Below are positions 10,344 through 23,610 of a stretch of DNA of 64,000 bases, piece after piece. The number at the start of each line of letters is the position of its first letter. The stretch's first letter is position 1. Under the pieces are notes generated by a model. It saw only the letters and a program-made list of their open reading frames with translations. It ran no database searches and had not been told where the DNA came from. This DNA is from Phlegmacium glaucopus. Taxonomy: Eukaryota; Basidiomycota; Agaricomycetes; Agaricales; Cortinariaceae. The stretch lies in the NCBI GenBank assembly GCA_015039465.1, contig MU129989.1:333655-397654 (forward strand), read 5' to 3'. The position numbers and the translations under genes are program-made.

Positions 10344-12264
10344 TCAACGCCTTCGACTCATGGCGAAAGATCCTTCATAGCCCGGATTACCAGCAGGACT
10401 GAGAGTATCTCTCCAGCGTCCTGCAAAATTCCCAACTGCATTACCAACCAGGTATCCACGATATAGCCATTTTCCCCTATCCCTATCGACCTATAATAGG
10501 AGATGGGTCAACTCAAGGTTTCACTAAGACGAATGATGACTGCAGGAACATACATAGTCCTTGGAAAGGCTGACGAATCCATCACAAGGTCGAACTCGTC
10601 CGACCAGATTGAATTGGCCCCAGGCCGAATGACCCTGAAACAGAGCATGAGCGTTGGTTGGTTCAAGTTATAGACTTCTGCCCACCTCTCCAGTGATGAT
10701 TATGTCTTGAACATAAGGCATAGTGTCATGGTCATGTTTCTGCGCTTCGATGGAAGAGGACCTCTGATAGCGAAGCACTCGGTCAAAACCCGGTTCTTGC
10801 ACAGTCAGACCATCCCGATATTCCTTGAGTTGTGTTCCAGTCGGAAAATAGGAACGTAATGGGTCGCCAGGACCCAGAGGGTTAAGAGTATCAATGTCTA
10901 AGTCGATGCCAGAATCAGAACCAGAATCATCAGTAGTGATGAGATGATGTTCGCGTAGTTTCCACGTTTGTTGATGACGTCCCACAACACTCCTCTGGAT
11001 GATGTTGGGTGGGGCCCCAGCAAGCAACGCAGCATATGCTGTGAACTCTGTGTACTAAAAATAAATAAATATTAGAAATGATATTCCAGAGTGAAATAGG
11101 CACACGACATACTGTGAAAAAACCTTCCCAAACACCTTCCATGCTGTTGTGAATCATGAGAAAAAAAAATCTCGTAAGAAAGGAGTAAAATGACTACCTT
11201 CCCGGCCTGAAACATTTACTGACGTTCCGCTTGGGCGAGGCGACAGTAAAGCATCTTTCCCAATCACAATTCCATTCCTGGAAATGCTTCTGAGATATCT
11301 TGGAGTTGGATGGAGGAAGAGGGATAGACCGCTGCTTATTGAGCAAGGCGAAAAATGAAAGGATGGCTGGCGTTGCCAAAGGGGGAGTATTGAAGTCGAT
11401 AGATTTTGAATAAAGTAACCCATGTTCGAAAGGTGGCAGGGGCATAGTCGATTGGGGTTCGAAATGTAGCCATGACGTCGTGGTCAAGCAATACTAAAGG
11501 GATAAATGAAATGAGTGGAAGGAAGGACTTGCAGATTATAGAAAAGATATAGCCACCTTATGTGCACATAATGCTAGTAGCTTTAGGATATTAAAGGGCG
11601 ATTCCGGATCTTGGATACAGTTATTGGTATAGTCGTCTTCAAATTAACATTACTAAATGTCTGTGGCGGGATTGAGGTCGAAAACCTTACCAGGGTCCAA
11701 CAAGAACCAGAACAACCACATAGCCAAAGCAGTTTCCGGACGATCAGGAGGCCAGTTTCCTATCCTGATAGAGTAAACCGCAAGAGATGCACCTCGAGCA
11801 TCAAACCAGAACTCCCGGATCCAAGCCTTCATCTGACCATACTCCTGCAGTTGAATCTCATTCTTCCCATCATTTTCCAACATGAGAATATACGCGGTGA
11901 ATAAGACGTCATGGACGCTCAGTTTGTAATTATCTTTGTCCGCATGTCGAGCACGGGTGGTGGAGTCGATTCGAGCACGAAGTCGTGTGAGTACAACACA
12001 TCTCCTTTTCAACTCTTCAGCAAAAGCTTGTGAGGCCAATTCGTCTTCCCCGAGACGAGCTAATGGAGCTGCAGTATCGAATTTGTAACGGAATATCCGT
12101 GCGTAAAGATGATGATTGGTAGTAATCGATAAACAGGAGTTTATTTGTCGATTGGCCAATAGAAGCGGTAGCAGTGATGAAGGCGGACCGAGGAAAGTAT
12201 CTGTTGCAGTGAAGTATGCAATATGCTCGATTATTTCCTGTGGTATAGTCAATAATATGTTCAT
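10344..12264 (-). CDS. F-box-like protein, paralogue 1
   Basis: The ATG is at 12264 and the stop at 10344-10346. The N-terminus (NILLTIPQEIIEHIAYFTA) has the F-box-like pattern ..IP.EI...IA....., followed by a leucine-rich stretch and a conserved YARIFRYKFDTAAPLARLG block shared with the two paralogues. The first donor is GTAAGG near 11690. The C-terminal exons carry the family block VQDIIITGE..., AWGQFNLVGRVRPCDGFVSL and GKWLYRGYLVG...FAGRWRD, ending in a GSFAMSRRR tail. F-box proteins usually link substrates to SCF ubiquitin ligases; whether this one does is inference. It is a head-to-tail neighbour of paralogue 2, which suggests local duplication. Middle exons (about 11650-11150) are only roughly placed. 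Confidence 0.7.
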
Positions 12265-12443
12265 TGCGAGCTGAACCAGGCTGAGACGTGTCGGTGTTGA
12301 TTGAAGTTAGCAAATTCCCCTTTCTATTTCAGTTTTGTCGCCGGCAAGTCGGTTCTTGGCTAACCGAAATCATGTAATGCTAAACATGTAATTGTACAGA
12401 GAACTAAAGTAATTATTGGGCATGCCCGCAGTCGTCTTACTAT

Positions 12444-14472
12444 CTAACAGAGTTGGGAGGGTTGGGAACTCTTGTTCAAACTGAAGACCCCTTCCCACGA
12501 TGACGATTCAGTACCTTGGGTAGAGCCTTTCATCCTTCCAACAAAATTTTGAGAAGATGTCACTGGAAGAGCGATGTCACGGTCAACAGCTATTGCCACA
12601 GGTTAAATAGCGCTCATACCATAGCCTCTAAGCATCTGTTGATCAGTCTCAGTTTCCAAACCCCACTGCTAAATAAAACGGCATCAATGTCATTTTGACA
12701 ACTGGAGACAGGTGACAGGATAACGCACATGTGAAGTCTTGCCTAGGATGATAAGCCCGTCTGTCAAACGCACGCGCCCAAGGATCTTGCTGCTTGCCCC
12801 CCAAGCAGCCGAGTATTGATCATCAGTCTGTTCAAATTACCATAAATCCTAAAGCGGATCCAGCATTTCAAAATCGGACAGACCTTGCCAGTGATAATAA
12901 TGTCGACCAGTTGCCTTTGATGAATGAAACTTTGCCCGTGACGGAACGTCTCGTAATGGGTGTGAAAAGTTCCGTTTGAATCTGAAAAATCGATACCGCC
13001 CTAAATTAAATCAAAAAATAGGGTGCATTAGCAGAGATGATAGCTGTCAATGTTCGGCAGGAGACGCCAGACCTGAGTTTCTGTAAGTTGCAGATCTTCC
13101 GGCAACCATGCATTCTTCATGCCGTTTGCTGGGTCATCCTGCGGTACGATCGCCTTTGGGTCGTAACAGTAATGCTCCTCAAAAACGAAATAGAGAGGCT
13201 TTCTAGCCTGTACAGAGCTCGCCTCAGGAAGTTTAGAATCCAACCTCCATTTTGCGTACTCTTCCAACGATGGTAGCTAGAAGTTGCCTATAAGTGTCAA
13301 CCCCAACGTGTAAAAAAGAAGGCGCCATACAATATTAGAGCCATGCCATGGTCCACTCAGCGTACCCAGTTTATAGGAGGTCTGGCAGAGAACTGAACCT
13401 TCGGATGAAGCTGCTAGATTGGAGGTCGAGATCCCAACGTCAACGGCGGGGAAGCTAGCAAACTGAGTGCGACAGTTGTTGGAAAAGTGTTGGATATCTT
13501 CGACGCAAGGCCCCTCCCGTCCAAGAAGGTTGGCCTCAGAACGGGTCTTGCACGTCAAGTGAGGGGGGATTTTGATGGTGATCTGTTCTTTCCTTGTAAA
13601 GTATAACAGCGCCGCGAAAAGAGCGCCTGATGGGATCCATGCTGTTTTTTTGACCGTCCCAAAGTATTCAACTTCGCGTGACGCCAAAGATGAAATAACG
13701 GACTCATGAAGGGCGCAGCTAGGATCAAAGAGATCCTCCGGCATGCAGAAGATTGAATACTACAATGAAGAATCTAGTCCCTGTCAAGGTATAGAGTAAG
13801 AGACGTACATGAGAAGCGCCGAAAACAATAGGCTCGAGAAGACGTATCATTTCTTGTCTTGTGTTGGGATCCTCACCGCTGATGGAACCTTTCACAATGC
13901 ATCAGATAACATGGCTAATAAAAGTGCGCGCCACACTCACTATGTGAAGCCAGATTCCAAGCGAGCGCCAAGGCTAAGGAATTTCGTTCCGTCATCACGG
14001 GCCAGCCATTATTTTCAGCTGAACCATCGTAGAGGTGGTTTAGCAAATATGAATCAAGAAAAGCTGGGAAGCCAGCCCTGACGAGCTGCTGAACATTTTT
14101 CTGGCTTGTACCCTGGTCTTCGATCATGAGATAGGCAATCCAGAATGCCTCAGTCAGAGAATGGTCGTCGAAGGAAGCCGTCTTGAAGATATGAAGGGCT
14201 GAAAACCGTCGAGACAGCTCTAAGGCAGTATTTTCGCGTGCAACTGGCTGGCCGAGACGACACTGGGGAGCAAGTGCATCAAATTGCTGACCAAATACCG
14301 ACCAGTGAAGTTCGCCAGCATTTTGTGGGGAAAGATAGTTTTTGAAGGTCTTGCAAGTCAACAGGAGACTATGCAGCTCCTTGGGTGGTCCAAGAGGTGA
14401 GCCATGAATAGCGTAGAATGCAATTCTCTGCAAAATTTCTTGGGGTATATTGAGGATAGTTGAATGAGCCAT
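12444..14472 (-). CDS. F-box-like protein, paralogue 2
   Basis: The start is the internal ATG at 14472, chosen because it aligns with the paralogues' MxxxxxIP start (MAHSTILNIPQEILQRIAFY). A longer ORF begins upstream at 14568 but adds no family sequence. Shared blocks follow: FGQQFDALAPQCRLGQPVA, then an exon ending ...IVFGASH before a GTACGT donor near 13808. The central exon includes LLYFTRKEQITIKIPP and a segment ending PWHGSNI. The last exons encode AAWGASSKILGRVRLTDGLI and FVGRMKG...WEGVFSL, with the stop at 12444-12446. The layout matches paralogue 1, and the family is common in Agaricomycetes. Ubiquitin-ligase adaptor function is inferred only from the F-box-like N-terminus. Some middle splice sites are not settled. 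Confidence 0.7.
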
Positions 14473-17433
14473 CGTGGTAAGGTGCAGGAAATATTGTGAG
14501 GAGTTGCTGCTCCCCTCCCATGATATAAGGGTTCCCTTGATAATCAAAAAGCGGCCTTGCTGGTGCACATCGTATATGGTTCATGATCAACGGCATTCAT
14601 TTACTAGGTGATTTCCCACGTACCAAAGCACAACGGAGTCCGAGCAATTGCCGTCAACACTCATTATCTGGAACTTCAAACACACGATCTTGGCGTGTTC
14701 CGTTGTACATTCTTCAGAATTCGGAATCGATGTCATTTGGTCGAATACTTTGCCGAGGTGAAATTTGAATACGTACCGCGCCAATCACCAGGATTATCCA
14801 GGTTCGAGGTCCTTGGACCCTAGTACTATAACGATCTAGATTAATAACGTTCTTCCAAAAATAATGAGGCCGAGATCGCGGGAAGGTCATGAGTGATCAT
14901 GGCGTGTTGGACAAATGAAACTGGAAAAACGGTTTGTCGTTAGTTTTGTGAAAAGAGCAAATGATCACAAAGACGCGATCGTTATCACAACATGAGGGGG
15001 AAGTGAAATATATATACATGGAAAGGCTAAAACGTAAGGCTAAAGGACTCAGGCATAGAAAACATTGGGATTCTAAACCTATGACAGTGTCTGAAAATTT
15101 AAAGCCTCACTTGAGTCGGGGGAATTGCCAATAGCGGTATTCAAAGCCTGAGTGAAATTTTTGCCATAATAAATATGACGTTCTCAAAACGCCGTTCGAT
15201 GACGGAAGGAGGGTCTATCGGTGACGCCCTATTTTTATAACAGAGCGGCGGAATTGGGGCGCTTTCTTTGTTGACGGCATATGGCCATCACGTATAGCAG
15301 TCCAAAGCTTGCCTAGACAACGAGAATAGGAAGGCAGAGAGGAGGATGATTACACGTTCAGAAAGAAAACCGATCAAAAGCTTGGTCTAGAATCTTGAGC
15401 GGACAAATGCAAAAGTGAACAATCATTCTAATCAACGGCTTTACACACACGCACAAAGGAATTTCGGGGAACTCATTTCTTCTGTTCCACCCATCATCCC
15501 ATCCATCATCTGTCGTGCAAGCTTTCTTAGATGCTCCAAATGGCGAATTCTTCCACCAGAGGTAGAAACTCATATCAAGGGATCGAAGCCGCGCAGTAGC
15601 ACTAAGTCGGTCAGACGTTATTCGGAAATCCAAACAAATGAGGTTATAGATTCATAGACATCAAGGTTTGATGTCAGCTTGTCGACTGCTGGTGGCGTTG
15701 AGAACAGTATCCTGAGGAATGAGGCATGCTCCAGGTGAAAACTTGAGGACAAGGCGTCTTCGCTGGCGTGAGCTCATTTACGATTATCAGGGGAGCTGAG
15801 TTGAGATTTCAACGGGCGACGCCGACGTCGGCAACGCTGAAGCACCGAAATTACAACCGCCTCGAGCATGTGTTGCACCTTTGAATGAAGGAGGGTAAAT
15901 AAGAATATACCTTCCCGTGGTGATTTCAAGCGCTGGAATGACCCTTTAGTGCTTGTAATCTCCCACTGAGCCCTGATTGTGGCGTTACTGGTGTGCACTT
16001 CGGGATACTAGTCTTTGGAGGCAGGCCCCGTGTCTGGATCTTTCTTGGATAAGGGGAATGTTCAATACATAAATGGAATAAACAATAAGGGTAGCGCTGT
16101 CCTTTTCTATGAAAAGATAAACACATGAAATACTTGCGTTGTGTAAGTAATTAATTGTCGACAGTCCCAAATGGGTTACTATGCTCCCTGGGGAATAATG
16201 AAGGATGAAGATCGATGAAGGATAATAGTCAGCAAGCTATTGGATAAACTTTTCACCGACACAACGTTGAATATGTCTCGTCAAATTCAAGTTGCGGGTC
16301 TCCGGACCTTGCACGTCCTCTAAAATCACAATTTCCACTCCAATCCTTCGTAGAACCTCAATCTATCCCGTCTTAAGAAAACCATTTCTGTACAGAAACC
16401 TTGCGGTTGTAATTTTTCCCTCGTCGCGAGTGAAAAGGGTAATAATAGAAATGAGATACGATGGCTGCCTTGATAGAACCAGGAGGCAACATGGAGTAGA
16501 TAACGATTCCTCGATGGGGACTTCCATTGCGGCAGAAAAATGATATATCTATGACGTTCCCGGGATCAAATCGTACAGGAGATGTCAGCGTGTCAGAGGC
16601 ATGTTTCGATAAGTCGAAGAATCGATGAATGTTCGTCTCTGATCGGCCGGACCATTCGCAATGAGCGCAGACTAATGATTAATTCTGAACAAGAGGCTGG
16701 GCACAGAAAATCCTTCAAACGTTGAAGGTTTGAAATGAACGACAGCCTTCGGTGTTGCACATAATAAAATCCTGGGTGCCAATGACGTCGATTCATTTAT
16801 AACTGAAAGACGATAGGCTCTAAATTGCCAAGGGTAGGGGGAAGATGTCAAACGCAAGTAAAAAGTCATTTATTTCTTTAATTCACGCGCGACCTGCCAG
16901 TGTTGCTTTTTATTGATACACGTAAATAGGCGCGCACCTGACCATTGAAAGTTGTTATATATCCTTGGAAATCGATTCGATTGATCATAGATGGATTCCA
17001 ATCATTGTCTTCGACGCACCTCACGCATGTAAAAGTCCGATACGGACATTTTAAATGATCATACACGCCTGCTACCCGTCAGGTACCCGGGAATCTAATA
17101 AAGAAGTCAATAGAATGAATGAATGAAAAACGTGCGTTCAATTTTTTTCTTACAGAGAAAAGTGCGTTGGAGTGTAAGAAAAAATCAAAGAAAGTGGAAT
17201 GCTCTGGTTCGCTGCGGAACCGACTGGAATTTATATTCCAATAGCAATATGGTCAATTATAAATAATAAAAGGTAAAGAGGTAAAAAAGCTTGAAACGCC
17301 TGAGAGTCTGAGACACGTGGATCGATGAGATCAACTTGTTGAAGACCGGCCCTGATGTTGATAATATTTTGACTGCCTCCTTGGGAAATCAGAAACCAAA
17401 TATCTTTTTGTCTTCAACCCTATCGCATTGATA
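14473..17433. other. Intergenic stretch without a recognised gene
   Basis: About 3 kb between an F-box-like gene and eEF1B. All ORFs are under 95 codons, on both strands, without family motifs or credible splicing. The minus-strand stretch at 15350-16000 could be a decayed gene, but no domain is readable. The last few hundred bases should include the eEF1B promoter; I do not see a clear TATA box. Confidence 0.5.
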
Positions 17434-18380
17434 ATGTCCGCAGATCTTGCAAAACTCGAACAGCACCTTGCTACCAGGTCTTATGTTGAAGGGTAAGTTT
17501 ATCAGAATCATCCTTTCGCTGCAAACGGTAATTGCAGAATCAAAACATTCATTTCATTATAGTACCGCGGAGAATATACACTGATTCTCCTTCAATCCCT
17601 AGGTATACCCCTTCGCAAGCCGATGTGCTCGTTTTCAAAGCCATCTCTTCTCCACCTGGTGGCTCTGCCAGCCCCCATGTAGTGAGATGGTACACTCACA
17701 TCAAGTCATATGCTGCGGAGCACGAATCTCTTCCTGGCTCCAGCACTGCAGGAGAGGCTTTCATCGGCAAGGCTGCTGAAGCTGCTGCCCCCGCTCCTGA
17801 TGAGGAAGATGATGAAATCGATCTTTTCGGAGAAGATGAGGACGAAGATGCTGAGGCTGAGAAAGTCAAGGCTGAGCGTGTCGCAGCCTACAACGCGAAA
17901 AAGGCCAATAAGCCCAAGACTGTCGCGAAGGTCAGTTAAATTTTAACATGATCATTTTTTTTTCATGTATGAAAAGTCCGATATCACGATTATCTGATAT
18001 CCATCGCCTTTTTCATAGTCGGTTGTAACCATGGATGTCAAACCTTGGGATGATGAAACGGATATGGTGGCCCTCGAGAAGGCCGTCCGATCTATTGAAC
18101 AGGATGGTCTTGTTTGGGGTGCCAGCAAACTCGTTGCGATAGGTTATGGAATCAAAAAACTGCAAATTACCCTCGTTGTCGGTGCGTAGTTTCCGTCTGA
18201 TAATCCAAACTCCGCTGATGAAACATCAGAGGACGAGAAAGTTTCTACCGATGAGTTGCAGGAAAAGATCGCTGAATTCGAAGACTATGTCCAGAGCACG
18301 GATATTGCGGCTATGCAGAGTACGTCATTTGACTTGCAATCCTCGATCCTGGATTCACTTTTTTTTTGACAGAACTCTAA
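17434..18380 (+). CDS. Translation elongation factor eEF1B, nucleotide-exchange subunit (EF-1 beta)
   Basis: Five exons: 17434-17492, 17603-17930, 18019-18181, 18230-18319 and 18373-18380, all with GT-AG introns in consistent phase. The protein of about 215 residues has a small N-terminal GST-C-like helical region ([34 protein letters not shown]), then an acidic linker ([18 protein letters not shown]). The conserved guanine-exchange domain has the hallmarks [25 protein letters not shown] and GYGIKKLQI, with the usual C-terminal DIAAMQKL. It recycles eEF1A-GDP to eEF1A-GTP during translation elongation in the cytoplasm. Length and intron positions look normal. This is the most secure gene in the window. 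Confidence 0.97.
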
Positions 18381-19408
18381 ATCCTGAGCCTAGGGGGAGG
18401 TTTCAATAAACTTTGTACAGATAATGCGGTCGGTTACAGATCCCGGTAAAGTACCTCTTTACGATGCAATTCACCGTTGTGCCTAGAACAAACCACGATA
18501 TGAAAATCTTTGTGTGATGAGCATAAAATAATGTGATGTGCGCCCATCTAGGCGTCTAGACCAACAATTTCAAATTCTTTACGCGCCCTCCAAAGAGTCC
18601 CGACGGAGGCAGAGGATCGGCCTTTTCGGCCTCGTGCTTTTAATTGCTATACAATACCTCCTTCAGCTTTGGGCACATCGCCCGACCAGTCGGAGATGAA
18701 AGATTCCTCCTTTCTACAATCCAAAAAGTACGTGACTTTTTTATCTGAAATAAGTCAACGAATTGCCTATTGTAGAGTCACCAGCGGCTGGACGCGACCA
18801 ATCACGCGGCCCGAGGCGATACCAGCAATTTGATTTCACGTTTCGTTAACACCAATCTACCGTTCGATAATAACTTGGCTTGTCGTGAACGAGATCTTTT
18901 CCCTGTTTATGCGTCATGGCCCGACTCGTGGTCTGTTGACAACTAATATACGGATGGGTCTTTCATGTACACGGCCGTAGGCTTATTTGGTCACGACGCT
19001 TCATTTTCAATTCTATTGTTGAACACCCTTTACTCCTTAATAGGATGCTCACGTGGACCCCCTCTATCGACTGCCGAATTCAAGGATTGTCATAATAGAT
19101 GGGGACAATCAGCTTCCCCCAGCGTCAGCTTTCTGGGAAACATGCGGCGTTTGACCAGATATACAGTTATTTTTTTAACTTTTCTCATTTATAATTTTAT
19201 CGCAGGGACAACAGGAGATCAAGATCTTGGGTCTGGAAAGTGCAGCACCGTGGGGTTGGCCATTCAAGTAAACCTTGAATGGGAAACGCGGAAGGCGAGA
19301 GCTGCGGGAATCATACCTAGGGCTGACAACATGTTGCTTGTGTACGGCCGCGTCATTCCTCAGATTTAAAAAGGAACTTATCAGGGCTGGAAGTCCACCA
19401 CTAAAACG
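18381..19408. other. Intergenic, no gene recognised
   Basis: Between the eEF1B stop and the start of F-box-like paralogue 3. An ORF at 18965-19369 begins with a hydrophobic stretch but has no family features and directly precedes the F-box gene, so it is more likely promoter/5' UTR sequence. Confidence 0.5.
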
Positions 19409-21377
19409 ATGTCTTCTCGCCTTGAAACGATTCCTCGCGATATACTTCAACTCATCGCTTTTCTAAGCTCATCATCCTCGGTGTTTGATGCCCCCATCGA
19501 AATTCAACGTTTGCTGTTGACCTCGTCATATATATATCAATCGCTCCATATTCACGCCGCCCCTCACGTATTTGCCCAGATATTTCACACAAAATTCGAC
19601 ACTGCTGCTCTCTTCCGGAGGTATAGTAGCTCCTTGACCCACTCCCTCCTCGCCACAGAATTGTCGAACCGGTGTCGACTTTTGCAACGCGCTCGCCGCA
19701 TGGATTTCTCTCCTATCAACTTGATGCAAGACCTTTGGACAGCTCTATTCTTAATTGTGGAAAGCGACGGTCTAAACGAACTACAGCTATTCAATTCCAA
19801 CTTCCCTTCCTTTATTTTGGGACTTGCCCGTGATAAACTTCACAACTCACAGACCACAAATTGTCGGACTGAGCAAGCTCTACAGCATGTCATCCTTCTG
19901 TTGCTCTGTTTTTCCCTCCCTAGACGTACGCCGCTTCTGATCGTGATATCTTGTCAATTTATTGACCGGCCTCAGAGGTTATTTTGGACATGTCGAAGGA
20001 AGAGAGAGACGAACTTTATGGTTTGATCTACCCTTTTATATTTATGCCATCCAGGGTGAGATATTTCCCAACGATCATGTCACTTAGCTTTTCACAGTGG
20101 ATACATATTCTAGAAGTCCCAATCACCGTTTCAAACCGATCAATCGTGCCCTGCTTGCCCGGCGTCGTTCAATGACTGCTCTTGCCCTGATCCAGGGAAC
20201 TCTCTCTGTCATGAATTGCCGACATTTTACACATACCTTGGACGCCAGGTAATCCGCTTTCCAGATACTTGTTTCGCCGCCGTCAACCTGGCCTTCGTTA
20301 TCCATGAGACAAGACAGTTGAAAGTCCCTTATCACCTCCCTGAAAATCGTGCCATCGCAAACGCTACTCAGCGCACGGGGCCCACGAAAGACGATTACAA
20401 AGCCATGCTTTGCTATAAGACACCACTTTTTGCCGACTACTTAACGAGCACTGATGAACCCAGCTTCGATTTTTCCTTCGATCCTCGGAGGAGTATGAGC
20501 CACGATCTCGAGTTTGGAAGCTTATTGGGAACTTCTGGGGGTGCCAAATGCCTGGACACATTTGTCTACACTCCTGGTACTATGACGGGAGTGTGGGAGG
20601 GAATCTACCAAGTAAGTTTGATAGTCTATCCCCCAATTTCAATAACGTTATATTGATATTGTTTGACAGACGGTGGATATGCCGGCTAGAAACATGAGAC
20701 GGTCTATCCCTATTAATCCAACAACAGAAGGGGGTTTCATAAAAGCAATGCAATTTGCTTTGACAGAATATATCTGTGTATCCTCTGAGGAGCAGGACGG
20801 CGCCCTCGATGACGACATTCACGCCTTTCCTTTCAACTTCTTCCACAAACAAGTGATTTTAACCCTTTTCCCATCCTTTATTCCTATCTAAACTATATTT
20901 TATTTAGGCCGGGGGTTCTGAGATCACCGTGGGAAGTCGTAGATATCAGAAGTACCCGGCAACTGCCAGTAATCCCAATTGTCCAGAATGCGTGATAATT
21001 GTGGGACAAGTTCGGAACATCCTTTCATATTTACATATCACATTAGCTGACGTATCAATGTCCGTAGACCTTGGACGATCACGATCAAGCATGGAGCGGT
21101 TATAGATTCACGGGAAGGATGCACAAAGATGGGCTACTCGTGCTCAAAAGGGAGGCCGTAAGTGATCACTTATACTCAAACGAAAAAAAAGGTTTGACAT
21201 CTTTTCTAGAAGACGACGGGGAGCACTGATGGAACTTGGTTCTTCGAGGGCCGCTTACACTTCGGATCAGTTATCGTTGGGAGATGGTGGATCAATCACT
21301 CTCTCGATAATTCTCTCAACTGGAGGCATGGGATATTCAGCCTCGGGAAGGTGGTCGACAAATGGAAAGAAAAATAA
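19409..21377 (+). CDS. F-box-like protein, paralogue 3
   Basis: The ATG at 19409 starts MSSRLETIPRDILQLIAFLS, matching the F-box-like start of the two minus-strand paralogues. It is followed by FAQIFHTKFDTAALFRRYS, the same conserved block. Exon 1 runs to 19925 (GTACGC donor). Exon 2 (19976-20055) reads VILDMSKEERDELYGLIYP. Later exons encode NLAFVIHETRQLKVPYHLPE, TPGTMTGVWEGIYQ, AGGSEITVGSRRYQKYPA, WSGYRFTGRMHKDGLLVLKR and TDGTWFFEGRLHFGSVIVGR, ending GKVVDKWKEK at the TAA of 21375-21377. The FTGRMHKDGL and FEGRLHFGSV blocks match the C-terminal parts of the other copies. Acting as a ubiquitin-ligase adaptor is inference. Splice limits between 20056 and 20680 are partly uncertain. Confidence 0.7.
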
Positions 21378-21467
21378 TAGAATACTTCCTTACACTCATA
21401 CTCCGCATGGATCGGCGTATAACCGACAGTTCGGGATGTCTTTCAGTCGAATAATATCAATGCAATC

Positions 21468-21839
21468 TTAACTAACCTCTATCGAAGATGCAAAGGAATA
21501 ACCATCACAAATTAGGCCAATCCCCCCCCTAACTTCGGCTCCGTTCTCATATTCAACGACCTTTTCAATGGTATAGTTCGCTCCTATCTGTCTCACATTC
21601 GACGTACTTGGATTGTGCCTCTGGCCATTCAATATCCTTACAGTGTCGCTAAGCTCTAGCCGCTTGACTGGGCAGGTTTTCTTTTTAAGATAGTGCCAAA
21701 TTAAAAATACATGCCCTTTGACAAAAGGAAAGACGGTCAACTGACTCGACTTCGTTATTAACGAAACGCCGTCTCCCCTGCCATCGTCTTGCTCTGAGTG
21801 ATATGCATCGGAAACTTGCCGTGGGCGGTCACTGAGCAT
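21468..21839 (-). CDS. Hypothetical ORF of 123 codons
   Basis: A single uninterrupted minus-strand frame convergent with F-box-like paralogue 3. It is mixed in composition with no signal peptide, membrane helix or motif I recognise. It may be a real small gene, a 3' exon of a decayed gene, or chance. It is kept only because it is the longest open frame in this gap. Confidence 0.2.
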   Translation of the reverse strand: MLSDRPRQVSDAYHSEQDDGRGDGVSLITKSSQLTVFPFVKGHVFLIWHYLKKKTCPVKRLELSDTVRILNGQRHNPSTSNVRQIGANYTIEKVVEYENGAEVRGGIGLICDGYSFASSIEVS

Positions 21840-23610
21840 TGAATATTGAGGACTTGTTCAGTTAATATTAGCACCGAATGACAGCGGGGAACTCAAGAGA
21901 ACGCACATCTTGGGATACCGTTTTTGCTGCCGGCTTACCGATTGGTTGTGGAGTCTTTTGGCCCAAATCGACGGTCAGGGATTCAAGATAGAAACAACAC
22001 ACACTAGATTTCACCGCCCATCGTCGTTGAGGGTACAATTACTTATGGTTAATTCGGACCAGATATACGTCCTAGGGTGAGGCTTCTTCGTGGTGGGAAA
22101 ACGTGAGTAGTTTTTCTCGTTGCGGCATGATCCCAGGAATATCATTTGGTGAACCTGATCAAGATGACGTTGGAATACAGTAAGTTATGTCAGATGGACT
22201 CAAATTTTGTTCGACTTGCCTGGTTGGGCCAGCAAGACAAACGGACCTTAAGGGTTGGAAATTGTTCCTTCGTCGTCGCATTGATTGGGCAGATTGCTTT
22301 TCCGACGCCGTTTTGTCTTGGGATCTTGGAAAGCTGCGGATTACGAGAAACCGACGATAAACGTCATTATAGGTAAGGGATTGACAGTGATACTTACAGC
22401 GAATTGAATCTACGGGAGCCAAGGGGAATTGGTAAAAAATAAATATTGGCTATCCTATTTGGGCGATGAGGTAGTACCTGGATGCGCTAAGTATTAGTTG
22501 ATCGAGAGCAGGGATAAGCTCTTACTCACCAAGGTACCAACATTTTGCGAGACACTTTGCTCGGGTGGAGAGGCGTTGAGGTGCAATATGCCATAAAACT
22601 CTATTGTGAATTTGACTTTGGTCCTTCGATGCATCGCCGCACAGTGGAATTTCACATGTTGAAATTTAAAAGCATACAGAGATTAAGAACGTTCGTCACA
22701 TTAGGCACTTATATTTCAGATGTGTGATCTCGGACATTGAGAAGAGAGGCCTTGCCGTTTAACGGGGAGTCAGTCAGGGTTGAATAATCTTAAGCCTCAA
22801 TCGCTTGCCGACCTGTGCTGTCGTTCTTCAGCGTCCAGATAGTTATTTGGAGCAAGCCAAGTCGACTCATTTCCATGGGTTTAGAGAAGCCCAAAATGGC
22901 TTGCTTAATATCTCGTCCGTTCATTCATTTTCTTGGCATATCTTGGTGAGACGAAATGGCATCGAACAAACTTTAGAAAATTCGCGAGTCCCTGGAGAAG
23001 GTTTTGAAGAAAGTCTGCCAAGATTGAACTGACGTTCGAACTATCTTGTGGAGAATCAGAACGACAAATCTCATAAATATTTCAGAGAGCGCTGATAGTA
23101 TCCTGTAGTTCGTTCATTCATATGTAAACGATATGACAAGACGCCTTCTTCACGCCTTCGAATATTTTCTGAAGTAAATATAAAATAAAAACCAATGTAC
23201 GTATGCGAACGGATCTCAAATAAGTAGTTAGAAAGGATACGAGATGGGGCAATAATCAAATACTTACGACTGTCATGCTGGGGGGTCGTAATAAATCATT
23301 TCTCAAGATTTATTTCGTTGGTCGTTCGGAATCAGCCGGCCGATCGATTAAATCGGTTTGTAGGGTTCGAAGGGATCCAAGGGGCAGCACATTATTCATA
23401 ATATAATATCTCGCGGAAGGGTTCAAAAAGCCTCAAGAAAGTCAAATGCTGATGATGAAATAATGGCAGGATGCATCAGCCACCCTGTATTTGTCATTGT
23501 TTGGCAGCATCGAGGTAACAATGCGGACAACGAGAATGATTTGTCTTCCTTCTTACCTTCTCATCCCTTGTCGTTGACAACAAACCAGTCCACTCTTTCC
23601 CTCAAATACA
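21840..23610. other. Intergenic, nothing recognised
   Basis: Only short frames on both strands, none with family features. The last hundred bases before 23611 are pyrimidine-rich (ccactctttccctcaaatac), typical of fungal sequence just upstream of a start codon. Confidence 0.5.

Noticed and set aside
14790..14815. GGTTCGAGG word resembling a tRNA B box
   Set aside because: No A box, anticodon arm or acceptor stem could be drawn at the right distance.
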